Below are positions 19,261 to 30,857 of a stretch of DNA of 64,000 nt, piece after piece; the stretch's first letter is position 1, and the number at the start of each line of letters is the position of its first letter. The stretch covers positions 1-64,000 of the forward strand of contig WACJ01000129.1 of NCBI GenBank assembly GCA_008973525.1, in the 5' to 3' direction. The position numbers and the translations under genes are program-made. Below the pieces are notes generated by a model. It was not told the DNA's origin and made no database searches. It saw nothing but the letters and a program-made list of their open reading frames with translations. The DNA comes from Stenopsyche tienmushanensis (taxonomy: Eukaryota > Arthropoda > Insecta > Trichoptera > Stenopsychidae).

Positions 19261-20188
19261 CGCATTTGCATAAACGAAAGACAACTACAATTGGAATAAG
19301 AAAAAGGTTACCTGTGTGACATGTTTTTTTAAAATTTAATAATAACATTTGTTCTGGTGATTCTTGGCAATTTGTACTAAACATTAAGCAAAATAAAGAG
19401 TGAGTTCATTGAATGCTTTGATGCTTCACGAACAACTCCCACGTTGATTACATTCATAAATATGCGATTTTTACAACCCTATAAAAAGAACCCTGGTTGT
19501 AATTTTATATTTATTATATGAAAAAAGTCTTCGTTAACCGGTCCTATTTATTATTATACTATCGAATTATTGTTGTGGGCAAACTTATGCAATTTTTTCG
19601 GTACATTAAATCTTAAAAGCAATAGATGTTTATCATAATGCTGATATGTAGGTCGACAAATTTGGATGCAAACGTACTTAACATTACGAGCGTATCGCTC
19701 TGCTTATCGACGTATTAGATTTTGACGTTTCTTAAAACCTTTTTGTATCGTGAATATCAATCAATTGTATGACAACAAGTAGCCTGCCTGTCAAATTGAG
19801 CAACTAATGTAAGTCATAATACGACGTTATACGAAGCGTAAAAAAATGTACCGCAAGGTGCGGGTTGCGAATTTAAATCAATGCGCGTCGATATCGCCGC
19901 CCGCAACTCATCATTTTTTTAATTTAAAAATTTAAATGTGCAAGTTTTATGGGGCGACGTTGAAGCAAATTTGCCATGTTTATGTCTTTAATTAAAATTT
20001 GAGTCGGTGCGAGCCTCCACGGGCTTATTACGAATTGTAAATTGCTTGACGTGACCCGAAACGCCCATACAGAGATCGATGCTGAAAAATCGCGATAAAA
20101 TTACGCACATATTCATGTTTGGATTCGTGCTGACAATGAACGATTTACTCTTTAATCGCTCAATGTTTGAATTTCCATGGGAATACTA
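19261..20188. other. Unassigned sequence
   Basis: No feature is seen in the AT-rich first half. The stretch 19640-20100 has more mixed composition and may be non-coding host sequence. Confidence 0.35.
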
Positions 20189-20681
20189 CAAGGGTCAACC
20201 AGAAAGTAATTAAACTTGGGAATTATAATACAGAATATTTTTTCTGGATCCATTTATTATCGTAGAAGAGTCACATGTAAGACACAGACAAAATACGACT
20301 GTTATATTCAGGTCTTTATTTTTACGCCAAGAGCCAAAAAACCAAAGCTACAAGATCATTTGACGGATTAAGTCATTCTGCGGCCAAGACGCTTGGTCGA
20401 ACCTCAAGACTTAAATTAAAAGTTTGAAGGCTCGCTTAGTACTGATTTACGACTGAATTGAGACTGAATCAAGCTAAATCACTGAAATATTTGACTATTG
20501 AACTATTTTTCAACATAATCACCATCTAAATCGAGACATTTCTGTATTCAGGGCACTAGCTTTTGACTGAACAAAATGGCTGTTAAACATATGTGACCAA
20601 ACAAACGTACCATTGGGATCCCTCCTATATACCAGGTGCCTCAAGAGCCCTTGTAAGCTTACTTTCTAGATGACCCTCGTA
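20189..20681 (-). mobile_element. Internally deleted mariner (minus orientation)
   Basis: The ends are inverted: ACAAGGGTCAACCAGAAAGT at the left and CTTACTTTCTAGATGACCCT then CGT at the right. The minus strand at about 20505-20550 reads QKCLDLDGDYVEK, the C-terminal end of a mariner-type transposase. Near the right end, TGACTGAACAAAATGGC is the inverted 5' region shared with 51169 and 11374. About 490 bp remain. Confidence 0.75.
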
Positions 20682-20689
20682 CATGAGAA

Positions 20690-21765
20690 TTTTTATAAAT
20701 ATTAAAACAACGATAATTTGCTTAAAATATTTTCCACATAATTATCTTGTTGAAATTCTCACAACGATTTCGATCATAACAGCTTAATTATGCTCGAATA
20801 ATGCGACATGGCTTCTATTGTTCCGAATAGTCTGTTAATAGTCGAAATTTCTTCAATTAACGTTATATGGCGTCGTAAATATCTCGTTTGAGTAGTTCTC
20901 ATGGAGTAATCTTTTGGAGAAATCGCAATTTTAATGTCCGTAATGTGGCACTATTTGCGCTGTGTTTGTCTTCCTAAGCATTTGCTGCTTTGTTAAAATA
21001 TAATATTAGCATAACCCGGTTATCTTACATTGCCCAATTTTAAACAATTTGATAAAAGATCAACATTTATACAATCTTTTCAAAAAAATATCATCACGGA
21101 AATCAAGATAACTCATTATGGCTTTATATTAAGTCTTAAAATCAAATATTTCCTATTTGTAAGTAAGTATAGATCGTGATTGAATGGATGATTTTTTTAA
21201 AAATATGAATTTTTAGCAGATTTGCATAAAAAAAGTATAATTTTCGGTAAAATCTACAAGATGTATTGTATTGTAAAATAAGTTTGGATCAAATAAAATA
21301 ATAAAAACTTCATCAAAATCGCTTGTCAATCTTATCTAGAGGAAATATGCAAAATTTTAATAAGATGGGTGTATTCGTTTTTGAGAAATATATTTTCGAT
21401 ATGTTATACTATTAAATAAAAATAAATTTAATTTTAAAAAAAAATTAGACCAACAAAATGTCTTTTTTTTATGAAGAATGGCTAAGTTGGCTTATATATT
21501 TCAGAAATGAGTGATGATTTCAACTACGAAAAAAATGTAAAATGTGCTTTAAATATGAATAAACATGTGATAAAAATTTTGTGGTTGTATATGTTTATTA
21601 ATATTGCCAAAAAAAACCAAAAAAATGTCAAAAAAGTGTCTTCATATGGTAAAACCCCCACAAAATAATTAATGATAAAATTTCTTCAAATCGATTACTT
21701 ATACAAACCTAATATAGTTGCTATTAACATAGTATGCACTCACATGCTGCATGTAGGCAATTCAA
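20690..21765. other. AT-rich intergenic sequence
   Basis: Very A/T-rich with runs of A and T; no repeat or exon is recognised. Confidence 0.4.
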
Positions 21766-21769
21766 TAAC

Positions 21770-21930
21770 CCAAGGGAGTATGCACGCACATGTGTGTGCA
21801 ATACGCCACAGCGCTTTATTTTCAATGCATTCTATTTCATATTTTCTGCATTATATTATAATTTATTCAAATTATCATGTCAGACACTGCATTTACTATT
21901 TGTTTAATTTTTTAATCATAATTAAATTAA
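21770..21930 (+). repeat. Repeat G, copy 2
   Basis: GAGTATGCACGCACATGTGT, then CACAGCGCTTTATTTTCAAT and TTATTCAAATTATCATGTCA, match 14125-14330. It abuts the TTAA element that follows. Confidence 0.5.
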
Positions 21931-21974
21931 ATTTCTTAATAGAAAAAAATATTTTGGTTGAAAACTTATCTGTT

Positions 21975-23412
21975 TTAAGGGCTCGTCTCACTTTGACGAG
22001 CCAAAAAAGATGGCAATTTTTAACAATTTTTTTCTCAGTAAATACACCATATAATGAAATGAATCTTTTTGAGATTTATTGCGGCACTCTTATATAATAC
22101 TAAAAAAATAAATTCGTAATTTATAAAAATATTTATCATATTGTTTTTAAAGCATCAAAATGACGTGTCAAAAAAGATGCAAGTCCATGGCGTGGAACAA
22201 TTTTTTCATTCAGGCTTACTTGAAACAAAAAATCAAAAAGATTCTTAATCTGTAAGCATGTCACTGTCCGCAGTATTGTTAATGAATAGTTTTTGTTTAA
22301 AAATTACAAAATGGCACTGATTTGAAAAAAAAATTTGGAAAAAAACACTTCTTTTGGAGATGTTTTTTAATATAAAACGTAAGATAAAATGAAAATTTTT
22401 ATCTGGTTTTGCGAACTGTCATAGCCATATATATTTTAAATAAGCTCATAAAATTTCGGAGCAATCGGCGACTTGGTTTTTCAAAATTTTTTCCACACCA
22501 AATGCAAAAATGTCGATTCGAAAAAAACGCGTTTAAAGTTTTGAGTGCCACAAAATTGTTGAAAAGGTAAATATACTACTAATCAGCGATTGCAGCTTCA
22601 TAAAATAAATCTTCAGCTATTTCAGCCTCTTCTTTTTTGGCTGATTTGACGTATCTGTGAACTGTTCTAGCTTATTTAGAAGATTCGGAGCCTTGGAGGT
22701 TGACAAAGCGTATACGCTCTTAGTTGTGCGTTTCTATGAATCGCAATGCATCTTTTTATCCATTATTTTTAAAATAGGTTTAAATGCTTTGTTAAAAATG
22801 CAGGCTGCAGTATATGTTGCGCTTTTCTAGTATTTTTTGCCATAAAAAATATATTTTGGTACCAGAGACCATACGTCCTGGTTGAAACGAACTTTGTGTT
22901 AGTACGAACCTGGTTGAAATTTGTGATGGTATGTGGCCCAAATAGCATTTTTCATTTTTTTATTGAATAAAGATGTAGGCGAATAGCTATATCATAATAA
23001 TTAGATCTTTTTTTAAATAATTTATTAGCAAGGTGTTCGGTTTTCGAAGCACTTCACACAGAGTTCTTTCTTTTATGGCCCTTACTTTCCACTTGCTTAT
23101 TCGCCTTTTTTAAAAATCTGTATTAACATTTTTTTAACTTTATTTGCTCTTTACTAGAACAAAAATAAAAAAAGTCTTCAATAGGAACATCTGCCTTATA
23201 AACAAAAGCAGCTACAGGTCTCAGAACCGCTGGGTTGCAATCTGGATGGAGTGATTGTTTCGAGCGCATTACGCGAATTAGCTATAAAGCATTGAAATAA
23301 TCCGAATTTCTTCACCAAAATTATGGACAACTTTTTTAGAGATATTTCCTTTCGAAAAATGAAATTAAAAAAACGATTTTTTTTGACGCGATAAAGTGAG
23401 ATGATCCCTTAA
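21975..23412. mobile_element. 1.4-kb TTAA-flanked inverted-repeat element
   Basis: It has TTAA at 21975-21978 and 23409-23412. The inverted ends are GGGCTCGTCTCACTTTGACG on the left and GGGATCATCTCACTTTATCG as the reverse complement of the right, about 24 of 30 matching. A subterminal repeat, TGACG-G-CAAAAAAGATG, recurs near 22158. The minus strand has a short open stretch around 23160-23290 containing LHPDCNPAVLRPVAAFVY, which I do not recognise. The TTAA flank suggests a piggyBac-like transposon, though piggyBac ends normally begin CCC, so the family is open. Confidence 0.6.
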
Positions 23413-23416
23413 CTGG

Positions 23417-24699
23417 TAACACTTGACCTGGTGCATTTTGTTTTTTCGTAGACATTTTTAGTCATTTCTTAGTCGAATTATTTCATGATTAAATTCAAAA
23501 TATTGCTTAAAATTTAATCAAATAAAAAAGGATTAAGAATCAATTTTCCTTTTGTAAAATTGCCGGCGAAAAATATGTCAAAATATTCACAACTTAACAA
23601 GTAGCACACAAAAGACCAACTTTAGACAACCTCAGCAGTCTTCCTCGTGGCGAATTATATTACAGAAGTATTTAAACTGAAAGTTGTGGACATAATGAGG
23701 GGCTATGAATTTAATTATAGCCCTGCTTGTCCAAAAGCGGATCTTCCTGCCTCACCTGTTTTTTGAATGCGAAACTTTTCCGAAATTATCCCCGGGAAAC
23801 TTTTGCCTCACTTTTATACTCGCACAATACGGCAAACAGGACATAAAGTCGAAACTTCCGCAGGAATCCGGAATTAAATATTTACCTGGTAATTAAAATG
23901 TAAAACCCGCGTATACTTTTGCAAGTTTCATAAATAAAAATCTTAAGTTGACAGCTTTAAAATTTCGACCCTTTGAGGAGCTTTAACAACCCTTTCATGA
24001 ACTCCCATTGTGCGCGAGATATTAAATACTTTCGCAAGCAATCTGAGACGGCTCAAAAACATTCGATATGTCTTCACAGTGGAAGACTATATTTAACTGC
24101 TTTAATATTCTGCGAAACGATTTTCGATCCATTTATACGGACGTGTCATTTTCTAAGAACCCGTACAAGAAATGTGCTTCAATTTCCTCATAGAAGCCAC
24201 ATAACAAATAGAAATATAATATTCGGAAAGATTGAAACGGGATATTGGAACGATTACAGTATATATATATATAACCGATACAATACATGCTTATTTTCAT
24301 CCATTCGCATAATAAAAAAATAATTAATAATGGCATTATAATTTTGTTGCGCCATGCGATCGCAGGTACGTCGATTCCTACGGCCGACAGTAAAAATGCT
24401 TCGAAAAATGAGGCGAACATATATGGAATGCTCATAAATATTCATGTAGGAAACAGGATATTTTGCCACGAGGGAAGTTTTCTTAATTGTAATATAAAGC
24501 ATAAATATGTTGGAGGTATCCAAGGTGGAAGACAGACTATCCGGCACGTCTTGACCAGAGGGCGTCCGGTAGTACGTAAATGAGCAGCTTTACAACAACA
24601 AGAAGGTTGTATACATACAATTAAATTCATATTAGAACATCTTGACTATATATAAAATTTGATATTTTACATCAACTAATCCATAAAAATATAATTTAA
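23417..24699. other. Unassigned; mixed-composition patches
   Basis: Frames at 23705-23896, 23973-24323 and 24287-24583 are open but lack recognisable motifs, and both strands are open in parts. An (AT)6 run lies at 24261-24273. It could hold non-coding host sequence. Confidence 0.3.
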
Positions 24700-25012
24700 G
24701 CGGGTTGACATGATATCTCAAGTTCTGATGAACGAATTTATTTCAAATTTAATATAAACTTTTCATATACAATCTTCTATCGCACCTACCAGATTTGTAT
24801 TGAAATTTTATTTTAACTATTTAAAAAAAAATTAAAATTAAAAAAAAGCCATAAAATATGTTTTTTTAAACAGTCGCCATTTTATATATATTTTTTTTTT
24901 TGTTTGAGGTAGGGACTATAGCGACATTTTTAATAATTAAGAATTTGGTTTCTTTTTTTAATTTTAGATGAATAAAAGGGTTGGAATCGTGTCAACCAGG
25001 ATACACCCTATT
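24700..25012 (+). repeat. Repeat D, copy 1 (inverted GGTTGACA ends)
   Basis: GGGTTGACATGATATCTCAA starts it and ATCGTGTCAACC closes it. In between come AATCTTCTATCGCACCTACC, AGATTTGT, TTTAACTATTTAAAAAAAA and a T-rich stretch ending GCCATTTTAT. Other copies are at 36395-36760 (inverted), 42330-42660, 47160-47425 and 58320-58450. It is non-coding; a MITE or satellite-like dispersed repeat. Confidence 0.6.
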
Positions 25013-25224
25013 TTACCTCCAACACATTTTTTAAAAAAATCTTTTTAATTTTTTTTTTATATATATTCTGAAAATGTCAATTAATATCTGATTAAAAAAT
25101 TGTATATATAAACCAATGCAGTTTCAGACTTGAGGTGGTCTCATTGTGGATCATTTTTTTAATGTAAGATAATTCTCGCAAAAAATATGGGAATACAGTG
25201 TCTATTTACAACACATATTTATAA

Positions 25225-25460
25225 ATTTCTACAAGACTTATGACAGCATCGATAGGAAAAAGCTCTGGAGGAACATGTTTAATAAGTATATTAGAGATTT
25301 AATCACTATCGGCTGAAAGAAAGAAAGAAGATCTCCACTAGGCAGGACACGTGGTATGGATGCCTACTCATAAAAGTCCCTCGAGCTATATTAAATTCGG
25401 TACTGAAGAGCAGTGGACCCATCGGAAGACCTAGGCTATATACTGGATAGAATTTAAAAA
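25225..25460 (+). pseudogene. Jockey/CR1-like non-LTR reverse-transcriptase fragments
   Basis: One frame reads KTYDSIDRKKLWRNMF, matching the K-YDSIDR--LW block of non-LTR reverse transcriptases. About 100 bp later another reads AGHVVWM and then KVPRAILNSVLKSSGPIGRP, matching the AGH--RM and GRRPVGRPRLRW-type C-terminal blocks. The two motifs are far apart in intact elements, so a large internal deletion has joined them. Confidence 0.7.
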
Positions 25461-25484
25461 AATCGGGGCTTTAAAAAAATCTAT

Positions 25485-25777
25485 ATTTTAACTATATATT
25501 CCACACGAGAAAGAGAAAGAAAGATCTGGCTGCGGGAGGGATGACTTCCCGCAGCCAAGGCTAACCGATGACTCTCCCGACTCCAGCCTTCTGGGCGTCA
25601 CTATCCAACTGACAACGGCGCACGCGCAAGAATTAATCGGTCGATATTCAGGTGCAATGTCTCCGCAGGGCCACAAGAGATGGCGCTGTTAAAATAGCAC
25701 ATTGCACCTGAAGAGAGATGGAAGATGTCGCTGTTCACAACGCTACTACATAGGGATGGTAAATCACCCACGCTACA
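25485..25777 (-). mobile_element. LTR-A solo LTR, copy 5
   Basis: The minus strand starts TGTAGCGTGGGTGATTTACC at 25777. It is the short U3 variant with both hairpins, and ends near the box corresponding to AATAAATAGTT, so the 3' end is truncated. The minus frames 25488-25676 and 25601-25891 are read-throughs. Confidence 0.83.
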
Positions 25778-25779
25778 AT

Positions 25780-27228
25780 GCATCCTAAAATAAAAATCAA
25801 GGACCTTCAGTCCACTATGAATCCTTGCTCTGATCTGTGTTTTTGACATGAAATATTGAATGTATAAAAAATAATATTTTGACATTATCATAATCTACAG
25901 ATTTACGCCAATTTATATTTAGCCTTTACAAGAAGATTTAAAGCATAAGAACATAATCACATAATAGCCAGGAGCGGTCCATTGCAGACTTAAATCCTCC
26001 ATAATACTAATTCAAGGATGCGATCCTTATCCTTAGTCATGCTATTTAATTTACAAAAATACTTCATAGCGAAAGGCTTATTTTGCAGCACTTCTTGGAA
26101 GGCTGCTGGAAAGCTGTTTATAGCCATGATAATTATCCAACAACAATTTAAAATTATGACAATGCGCAGGCGCAGATCCAGCCTGGCATGGCATTAGGTA
26201 TGAACGTCGTTTAATTGTCAGCCGCGGCTTTGCTTGGTGGTACGTATTCAAGAAGTCCAATTTTCAATGCCAAATCTGTCTGAATTTGCTGGATGACATT
26301 CATCATGTTTCGTATAAATAATAGTGTAAGTATTGTGGACAGCCGAGCACATCAAACAGATCACCCCACAGGGAAGCTCCGGCACGAAGCCTCCACTTAA
26401 TTCCGCCAAGTCACCAACTAGGAAGGGCAAGCACCAGTGGTGTAGGCGTTGACGTTTTTATTTTCAATGTAATGCACGCGATGAAATATGTTAAAATAAT
26501 GCATTATTTTGTCCTTAGCCGGCCACACCGCGTAATGGACTCGGCAATAAATTACCCGTAATTCCGAGCTACCTGTGCCCCATGGACTCGGGCCATCAAT
26601 TCTGCCTTCTCTGTCCCTGCTTCGGAGCCGACAAAATGTAATTTTTAATATACGTTCCTTCAAACACCTTCCTGGTACGTTCTGGCGACGTCATTATCGC
26701 TCGTTACGTACGACGATGGCGAAAGGATAGCAATTTTCTCAGGCGACCGTCTTTGAGGCCCCGGGCCACGAAGAACTAAAATATCATCATGCATTAATCG
26801 CTGGCTCGATCAAAAGACGTATTGACGCAAAGAAAAGTCGATATTCATTTAAAAACCGAGACTAATCGCTGCCATTGAAGGTACTTTCTAAAACGGGATA
26901 CGAACCTATTAATAAATTCGAGCGAACCCACATTAATGAACAACACAACACATGTCCGATCAACAATGAGAAATGTAAGAAGATTTAACATTTTGAAAAC
27001 TTATTACATCAAAATTTCATCAATTCACCAAAATATATTCGAATATATCGATTATTAAATACGATAAAGTAATAGCTCATTGAATATGCATATATACATA
27101 CCAAAAATGGGATGATTGCGAAAGTGTGAGTCTTGTTTAGTTATTCTTTCCAATAATTAATAAATTTATTAAAATTTATATATAGTAAGTTAATTGTACT
27201 ATACTTATATTATTTGAAAAAATGCAAA
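25780..27228. other. Non-repetitive block, candidate conserved non-coding DNA
   Basis: Mixed-composition unique sequence, strongest at 26050-26960. A plus-strand open segment at about 26329-26450, with KQITPQGSSGTKPP and SAKSPTRKGKHQW before a stop, has no clear acceptor or family. The minus frames 26078-26260 and 26248-26430 are equally unconvincing. No transposon is recognised. Confidence 0.35.
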
Positions 27229-27475
27229 CAATAAGTTGGCAAAATTTTATCGCAATCGAATGAACGGTATGGAAGCGCATTAAATACGGACAAACAAACA
27301 ATCATTTTTATATATTAAACTATACCTATGTTACTCGCAAAGCCCTTAGCAATAAGTAGACGAAGTTTTATTGCAATCCGATGAACGGTATGGCAGCGCA
27401 TTTCGAACGAACAAAACCCAATTCATTTTTATATATTAGAAGAAGAAGATAAATTAATTCCTGCAATCGGTATTT
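27229..27475 (+). repeat. Two-copy tandem repeat, 121-bp period
   Basis: GCAATCGAATGAACGGTATG near 27252 and GCAATCCGATGAACGGTATG near 27373 are 121 bp apart. Each is followed by AGCGCAT, a GACAAACAAACA-like run and TCATTTTTATATATTA. The unit resembles the 3' tails of many insect non-LTR or other dispersed elements; its class is not certain. Confidence 0.65.
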
Positions 27476-27600
27476 CAAAATAGACTAGGGGATTTATACC
27501 GTCTCTGAGAGCCAATATTTATTGATACGTTTGACAAATGGTTCCAAATTAAAAAAAAAGTCTTATAAACGTCAAAAGATGAGGTTCTCCCATCAAAGTA
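27476..27600. other. Spacer, nothing recognised
   Basis: No feature is seen. Confidence 0.35.
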
Positions 27601-27745
27601 TTTTATCTTTTAAATTGTATAGCCTCTACCCTTTTATTTGATTCTTCCGTTTTTCCGGTCTCGGGGAACACACGGGAATGGGGCGCATTCCGTAGACTCT
27701 GACTTAAGAGCGCCCCCGCTGCACTGCGTTACATTGGTGTCAGAA
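27601..27745 (+). mobile_element. End of another LTR with partial tRNA-Leu primer site
   Basis: GCACTGCGTTACA ends at 27733 and is followed after one base by TGGTGTCAGAA (27735-27745), the first 11 bases of the tRNA-Leu site. The upstream GC-richer 130 bp do not match LTR-A. The left limit is arbitrary. Confidence 0.4.
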
Positions 27746-27879
27746 ACAGTAGTACGTTAATATAAGCAGCTCGGATTGGTGAGGGGGGAAATTAGTTACA
27801 AGCGCCGCGGGAGGATTAGTTTGATTAAGGATTTTATTAGATCTTCTTTGGACAATTTCTTAGATCCCTTGTACTATTA

Positions 27880-28600
27880 GAAGTTTAGAAGTCCAAAGCA
27901 CATACATCTCTGCGCCTACATGTAAATCTGCTACGGGTACAGATATAAAAATGAACAATTTTTAGACAAACCTTAAATCGACTGTCCATGAGCTTCAAGT
28001 GGGTATTCAACTCTACGCCTGTGGGCAACGATTGAACTCTTAATGATGTGGAGGTATGAGGTAATGATGTGGAGTAGAATTGCATGAAAGTAGCCACATC
28101 GGTTTGCTCATTAAACGCAGCTGAGGTAGCCCAGGTAACATGAGTTGGGTGCGCAGGTCACCCTGTGCTGCGCACCTATAAAGTGGTGTGTGGAACAGCC
28201 GATTACAGTAGTTGTTGGAGACTGTGTCAAAAGCTCACCACTATCCCCAACAGCCTATGCATACATGAGAGAACTGTTTTAGGCTGTTCGAACGGCGATT
28301 CGTCTCCGTGGCTAAGTTCTACAAATGGTTTTCTTGCGGAAACTTCGCCTCTTCTGGAGGGCGCGGAGCAAAATGGGTGCCTGGACGCTCTGCACGTAGC
28401 GTTTCTAGCGGGACCAAAAAATCAGTGGAAGATACTATCTGTGTGACTAGTCCGGGGTAACCCAGAACAGACCACACAGCAGCGCAGGAAATGGGATCAC
28501 ACATCAATGATCCCCCAATCCAGTTAGTCGCTGTATGTTGTCTGTTATCTATCCATCTCTTTTCTACCAGGCTTAATGTTTTAGTCATTAATATTTATTT
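27880..28600 (-). mobile_element. Non-LTR retrotransposon fragment, family F (minus)
   Basis: CTCACCACTATCCCCAACAG, CCCTGTGCTGCGCACC and CTGGACGCTCTGCACGTAGC are shared with the other family F copies. On the minus strand a 89-codon frame (28319-28588) contains NWIGGSLMCDPISCAAVWS, matching EWIGSSLK-NSCAAVWSV downstream of the reverse transcriptase at 44110. It is a 5'-truncated, frame-broken remnant. Confidence 0.65.
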
Positions 28601-29399
28601 AGAAATTTTGGCGACCGTTTAAGGGTGTTTTTTGTACAATAGGCGCTTCTATAGCGTCCACTTCTATGGAGGTTTTTTTCCTATAGCGTTTGCGGCGGTA
28701 TTTTTTACATTCATTATAAAAATATAGCATGTGCAAGAAGGGATCCTTTGTTTTTATATGTTTTCATATTCACTAACGAATTAAAAGTCATGTTGACCAT
28801 AATTTCATTTGCGCCACCCTGTACGAATATTTCAACACGTGTTTTTAACAGAACCATAAATTTAATCTATGGACCGATAACCGATCTAAGGCCAAGAAAG
28901 GAACGCCGCATTAATTAAAGCTCGGAATGTCCTTTCATTAATTTTTATTGGAAAATTGTAAAATGCAGAACAGGATCAGATATCCTATCGACGGTCCGAA
29001 ATAATAATTTAAAAAATGCCACAATCAAAACGGGAAAAAGTCACTTATCGAGATGAAATATAGTCATCGGCACGGACAAATGATGTGTTTATACATTCGC
29101 CACGGTCGAAAAATAGATACATGACTTCAACACCATTCTTTTTTATCCTATCCGAACATGAAGATATTTATATTAATGGCCTTGATATGAAATAGTAGAT
29201 GTTGCCAGATCGAAATGGGAACAAAAAAGCAGTAGAAACTGTTTATGCCGTGCTAAAAAAATGCACACTTTTCGAATGATTGGAATAGTGCTTGTATAAT
29301 TTATACTTATTAAGCCAAAGCGTCGAGCTTGAAATTACCGTTATAGAATACAGCATGTGATTCCAAACCGTTTATGTGGGTAACGTTTATTTGTGGCTT
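28601..29399. other. Non-repetitive sequence
   Basis: Nothing is recognised; 28840-29060 has mixed composition of the kind seen in other candidate non-coding blocks. Confidence 0.35.
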
Positions 29400-29631
29400 T
29401 TAACCCTAATCATATTTTAGAGTTACACTGCCATTACATACTACGTGATGACGATTGACAGTGAGTATCGAAAAAAATACTGAGCGGGACAGAGCGGGGA
29501 GCCAAAATCTGTAGTCTGTGAGACTAATGATTAGTGATCTATAGTTAAGAAGCCATTTATGAGCTAAATTTGTTTTGAGAAAAACTCGCCAATCAATCAC
29601 TATCGATACTGTGGCACTCTGAAAGGGTTAA
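29400..29631. mobile_element. TTAA-flanked MITE, 232 bp
   Basis: TTAA at 29400-29403 and 29628-29631. The left end is TTAACCCTAATCATATTTTA then GAGTTACACTG; the right end reverse-complemented is TTAACCCTTTCAGAGTGCCA. The shared elements are CCCT, AGAGT and CAC. No coding sequence; the minus frame 29406-29600 is spurious. It has the same insertion preference as MITE H but different internal sequence. Confidence 0.6.
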
Positions 29632-30324
29632 TCTAAAAGCCTTCAAGAAAATGGCACAAAAATAACAACCCAAAGATGCAAGTCAGCATGGATTGAAGTC
29701 GGGATATTGAGGCATTCAAACTGCTCCTAGAACAATCGTGTTGCATAATTTGGTTGAAAGCAACACAATCCCATTTCCTTGCCGGTGCGTCCCTTCCGGT
29801 TGGGTGGTGCGATCAGCGGAGCGATTTGGAAATGGCGGATATCGAAGCCGGAAACTTTCGTAAGCAATCCAGGACGATGTCTAAAAGCAACGAGCATTTC
29901 CGCTTCTCGTAAAAGCTAAGAATGCACATAAAAAGGGAGAACCCCATCGGGATAGCATTTTAAGGATGCAATTTAAAAAGCGCCAGATTAATGTCTTTTT
30001 AAAAGACAGCCCGCCGAGCGCGTTGTCACGCCCTTTGAGCATCGATCTGAGGAACATCAAAGTGTGTAGCGCCCTATAATGCATTAATATGCCGCTATAA
30101 AGACACCACAACCCAGCGAATTTGCAGTCTAAAGAGAGAACCAAATATAATCGCATTTGAACGGCTAAAAAAATAATTTATCCCGTCAATGAGTAATCAC
30201 GCACATGTGCGCTCGAATTTGAGTACACAATATTCTCACACATTAAGTGCGAATTTTTTTACTAAAACTGAAGACACACATGCGTATTGCTAATGTTTAC
30301 GCAAAGGAATTAACGAATATTGTG
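29632..30324. other. Non-repetitive sequence, mixed composition
   Basis: No repeat. The minus frame 29881-30156 is open for 91 codons without motif or signal. A possible non-coding block. Confidence 0.35.
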
Positions 30325-30440
30325 TGCTATCAACAGTGTTAAGGTTGATTTGTTGATATTCAAGCTTGATTCACGCTGTACGGTCCTGAGAGAAAAGTGG
30401 ATTTGTATGGACGATATGTACTAGTCGTACGAATCATGTT
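30325..30440 (+). repeat. Repeat B, copy 3
   Basis: TATCAACAGTGTTAAGGTTG, TTGATATTCAAGCTTGATTC, ACGCTGTACGGTCCTGAGAG and a following GTGGATTTGTATGGACGATA match the family. Confidence 0.7.
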
Positions 30441-30575
30441 TAACTCACTAATAAAGTGGCTAAAAATTAAGCTGTGTTTGTGTAATATATAATAAAATAG
30501 ACACGCTATCGCACTGCTAGCTTTATACTGCATATAGACACGATATAATAGAAACAGATCGGCACATGCACGTTT
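30441..30575 (-). repeat. Repeat N, copy 4 (inverted)
   Basis: GCTGTGTTTGTGTAATATAT followed by AATAAAATAG is the inverted form of the family N core. It directly follows repeat B. Confidence 0.5.
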
Positions 30576-30783
30576 TGCACTTTTAGAGTCGTAAAAATAA
30601 AAGCGTTTCATTATTCGTGACGTTCAGGATGATTTGCCCTATTGCGTAGATTTATAATGAAATAAATTCAATTAAGTTTTCGTTCATTAAGAACACTATT
30701 TAAATTACAGTGTAATTAAAGTTAAATATCCAAATTTAATCAGCGCAAAATATATCTCAAGCTCACAGATCAATATCTAATTT

Positions 30784-30806
30784 ATGTTAGTCGCTTCGAC
30801 TAACAT
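30784..30806. other. Perfect short hairpin
   Basis: ATGTTAGTCG, a CTT loop, then CGACTAACAT gives a perfect 10-bp stem, extendable by one T:A pair. It lies in AT-rich DNA 50 bp before LTR-A and matches no other feature here. Confidence 0.6.
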
Positions 30807-30857
30807 AGCGTGCATCATATTATTTCATCAAGCGAATCAATTACAATTAAGATCATA

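Noticed and set aside
26329..26450. Plus-strand exon-like segment ending HQWCRR and stop
   Set aside because: No convincing acceptor, no family, and both strands are open there.
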